A stretch of 5,676 nt of DNA. It comes from Chloroflexota bacterium (GTDB lineage: Bacteria; Chloroflexota; Limnocylindria; Limnocylindrales; CSP1-4). The stretch lies in contig JACDAV010000161.1 in assembly GCA_013695255.1 (NCBI GenBank), forward strand, positions 1 through 5,676, given 5' to 3'. The position numbers were made by a program, and so were the translations under genes. The notes under the pieces were generated by a model, which ran no database searches, was not told where the DNA came from, and saw only the letters and a list, made by a program, of their open reading frames with translations. Shown here piece by piece: positions 5,487 to 5,676 of this stretch (positions within the stretch are counted from its first letter, which is position 1; every line of letters begins with the position of its first letter).

Positions 5487-5676
5487 ATGCCCGCCCCGAC
5501 CGCCCCGCCCCTCCAGTCTCACCTCGAGGCCATGCTCGGCCCGGGCGCAACGTTCCGCGACGGGCAGCGCGAGGCGATCGAGGCGGTCGTCCTCGACCGG
5601 TCCCGCGCACTCGTCGTCCAGCGGACGGGCTGGGGCAAGAGCCTCGTCTACTGGATCGCCACGCGGGTCCGCCGCG
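5487..5676 (+). CDS. recQ: RecQ-family ATP-dependent DNA helicase, N-terminal part (runs off the window)
   Basis: Only the first 63 residues lie inside the window; the frame is still open at the right edge. After a Pro/Ala-rich start comes FRDGQREAIEAVV (23-35), the Q-motif type adenine-recognition region of RecQ helicases, then RALVVQRTGWGKSLVYW (40-56) with the Walker A lysine at K51. Canonical RecQ has PTGGGKSLCYQ; the QRTGWGKS form occurs, as I recall, in RecQ-like DEAD/DEAH helicases of high-GC bacteria. RecQ proteins unwind DNA 3'-5' in recombination and repair. ATG 5487 is the preferred start. GTG 5469, TTG 5478 and GTG 5460 are in the same frame, and none has a clear Shine-Dalgarno sequence. 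It is separated from tctA by a terminator-like hairpin and is probably an independent unit. A different superfamily 2 helicase cannot be excluded without the rest. Confidence 0.8.
   Translation, partial: MPAPTAPPLQSHLEAMLGPGATFRDGQREAIEAVVLDRSRALVVQRTGWGKSLVYWIATRVRR

Noticed and set aside
5066..5610. Minus-strand open frames across the tctA-helicase intergenic region
   Set aside because: They overlap the ends of tctA and the helicase gene, are Arg/Pro-rich, and have no ribosome binding site or recognisable motif.

Overview
The window is GC-rich throughout, with strong G/C preference at third codon positions and long spurious open frames on the opposite strands. The composition, a substrate-binding protein made as a lipoprotein, and weak or absent Shine-Dalgarno sequences at several starts suggest a high-GC, probably monoderm bacterium such as Chloroflexota or Actinomycetota, possibly an environmental lineage. 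This placement is an inference; no marker gene fixes it.

Layout from left to right: (1) Positions 1-219 carry no recognisable gene, but hold a 19-bp tandem repeat (three units) and a GC-rich hairpin just beyond the end of tarD. (2) tarD (220-1410, minus strand) encodes a D(-)-tartrate dehydratase-like enolase-superfamily enzyme with all expected catalytic and metal-binding residues. (3) A HAD-superfamily hydrolase of the 2-haloacid dehalogenase type (about 1337-2026, plus strand) runs head-to-head with tarD. The two 5' ends touch or overlap, and no clean start codon fits the conserved N-terminus of the HAD protein. (4) A promoter-like element (2045-2071) precedes a complete tripartite tricarboxylate transporter operon, tctC-tctB-tctA (2118-5211). 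A 13-codon leader reading frame may begin at the transcription start and overlaps the tctC start codon as ATGA. (5) A GC-rich hairpin after tctA (5216-5250) looks like the operon terminator. (6) About 235 bases of non-coding sequence with a 13-bp tandem duplication lead into the 5' end of a RecQ-family helicase gene that runs off the right edge.

How the genes may work together: TctC would capture a small carboxylate outside the membrane and TctA/TctB would import it by ion symport. TarD would dehydrate D-tartrate to oxaloacetate, which feeds central metabolism. The HAD protein may process a related 2-substituted carboxylate. The natural reading is a small hydroxy- or halo-carboxylic acid uptake and catabolism locus. 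The transporter's ligand is not proven by sequence. The helicase is probably unrelated to it.

No mobile element, CRISPR array, rRNA or tRNA gene was seen. The most interesting points are the possible leaderless leader ORF coupled to tctC, the promoterless head-to-head junction of tarD and the HAD gene, and the hairpin spanning the tctC stop codon.
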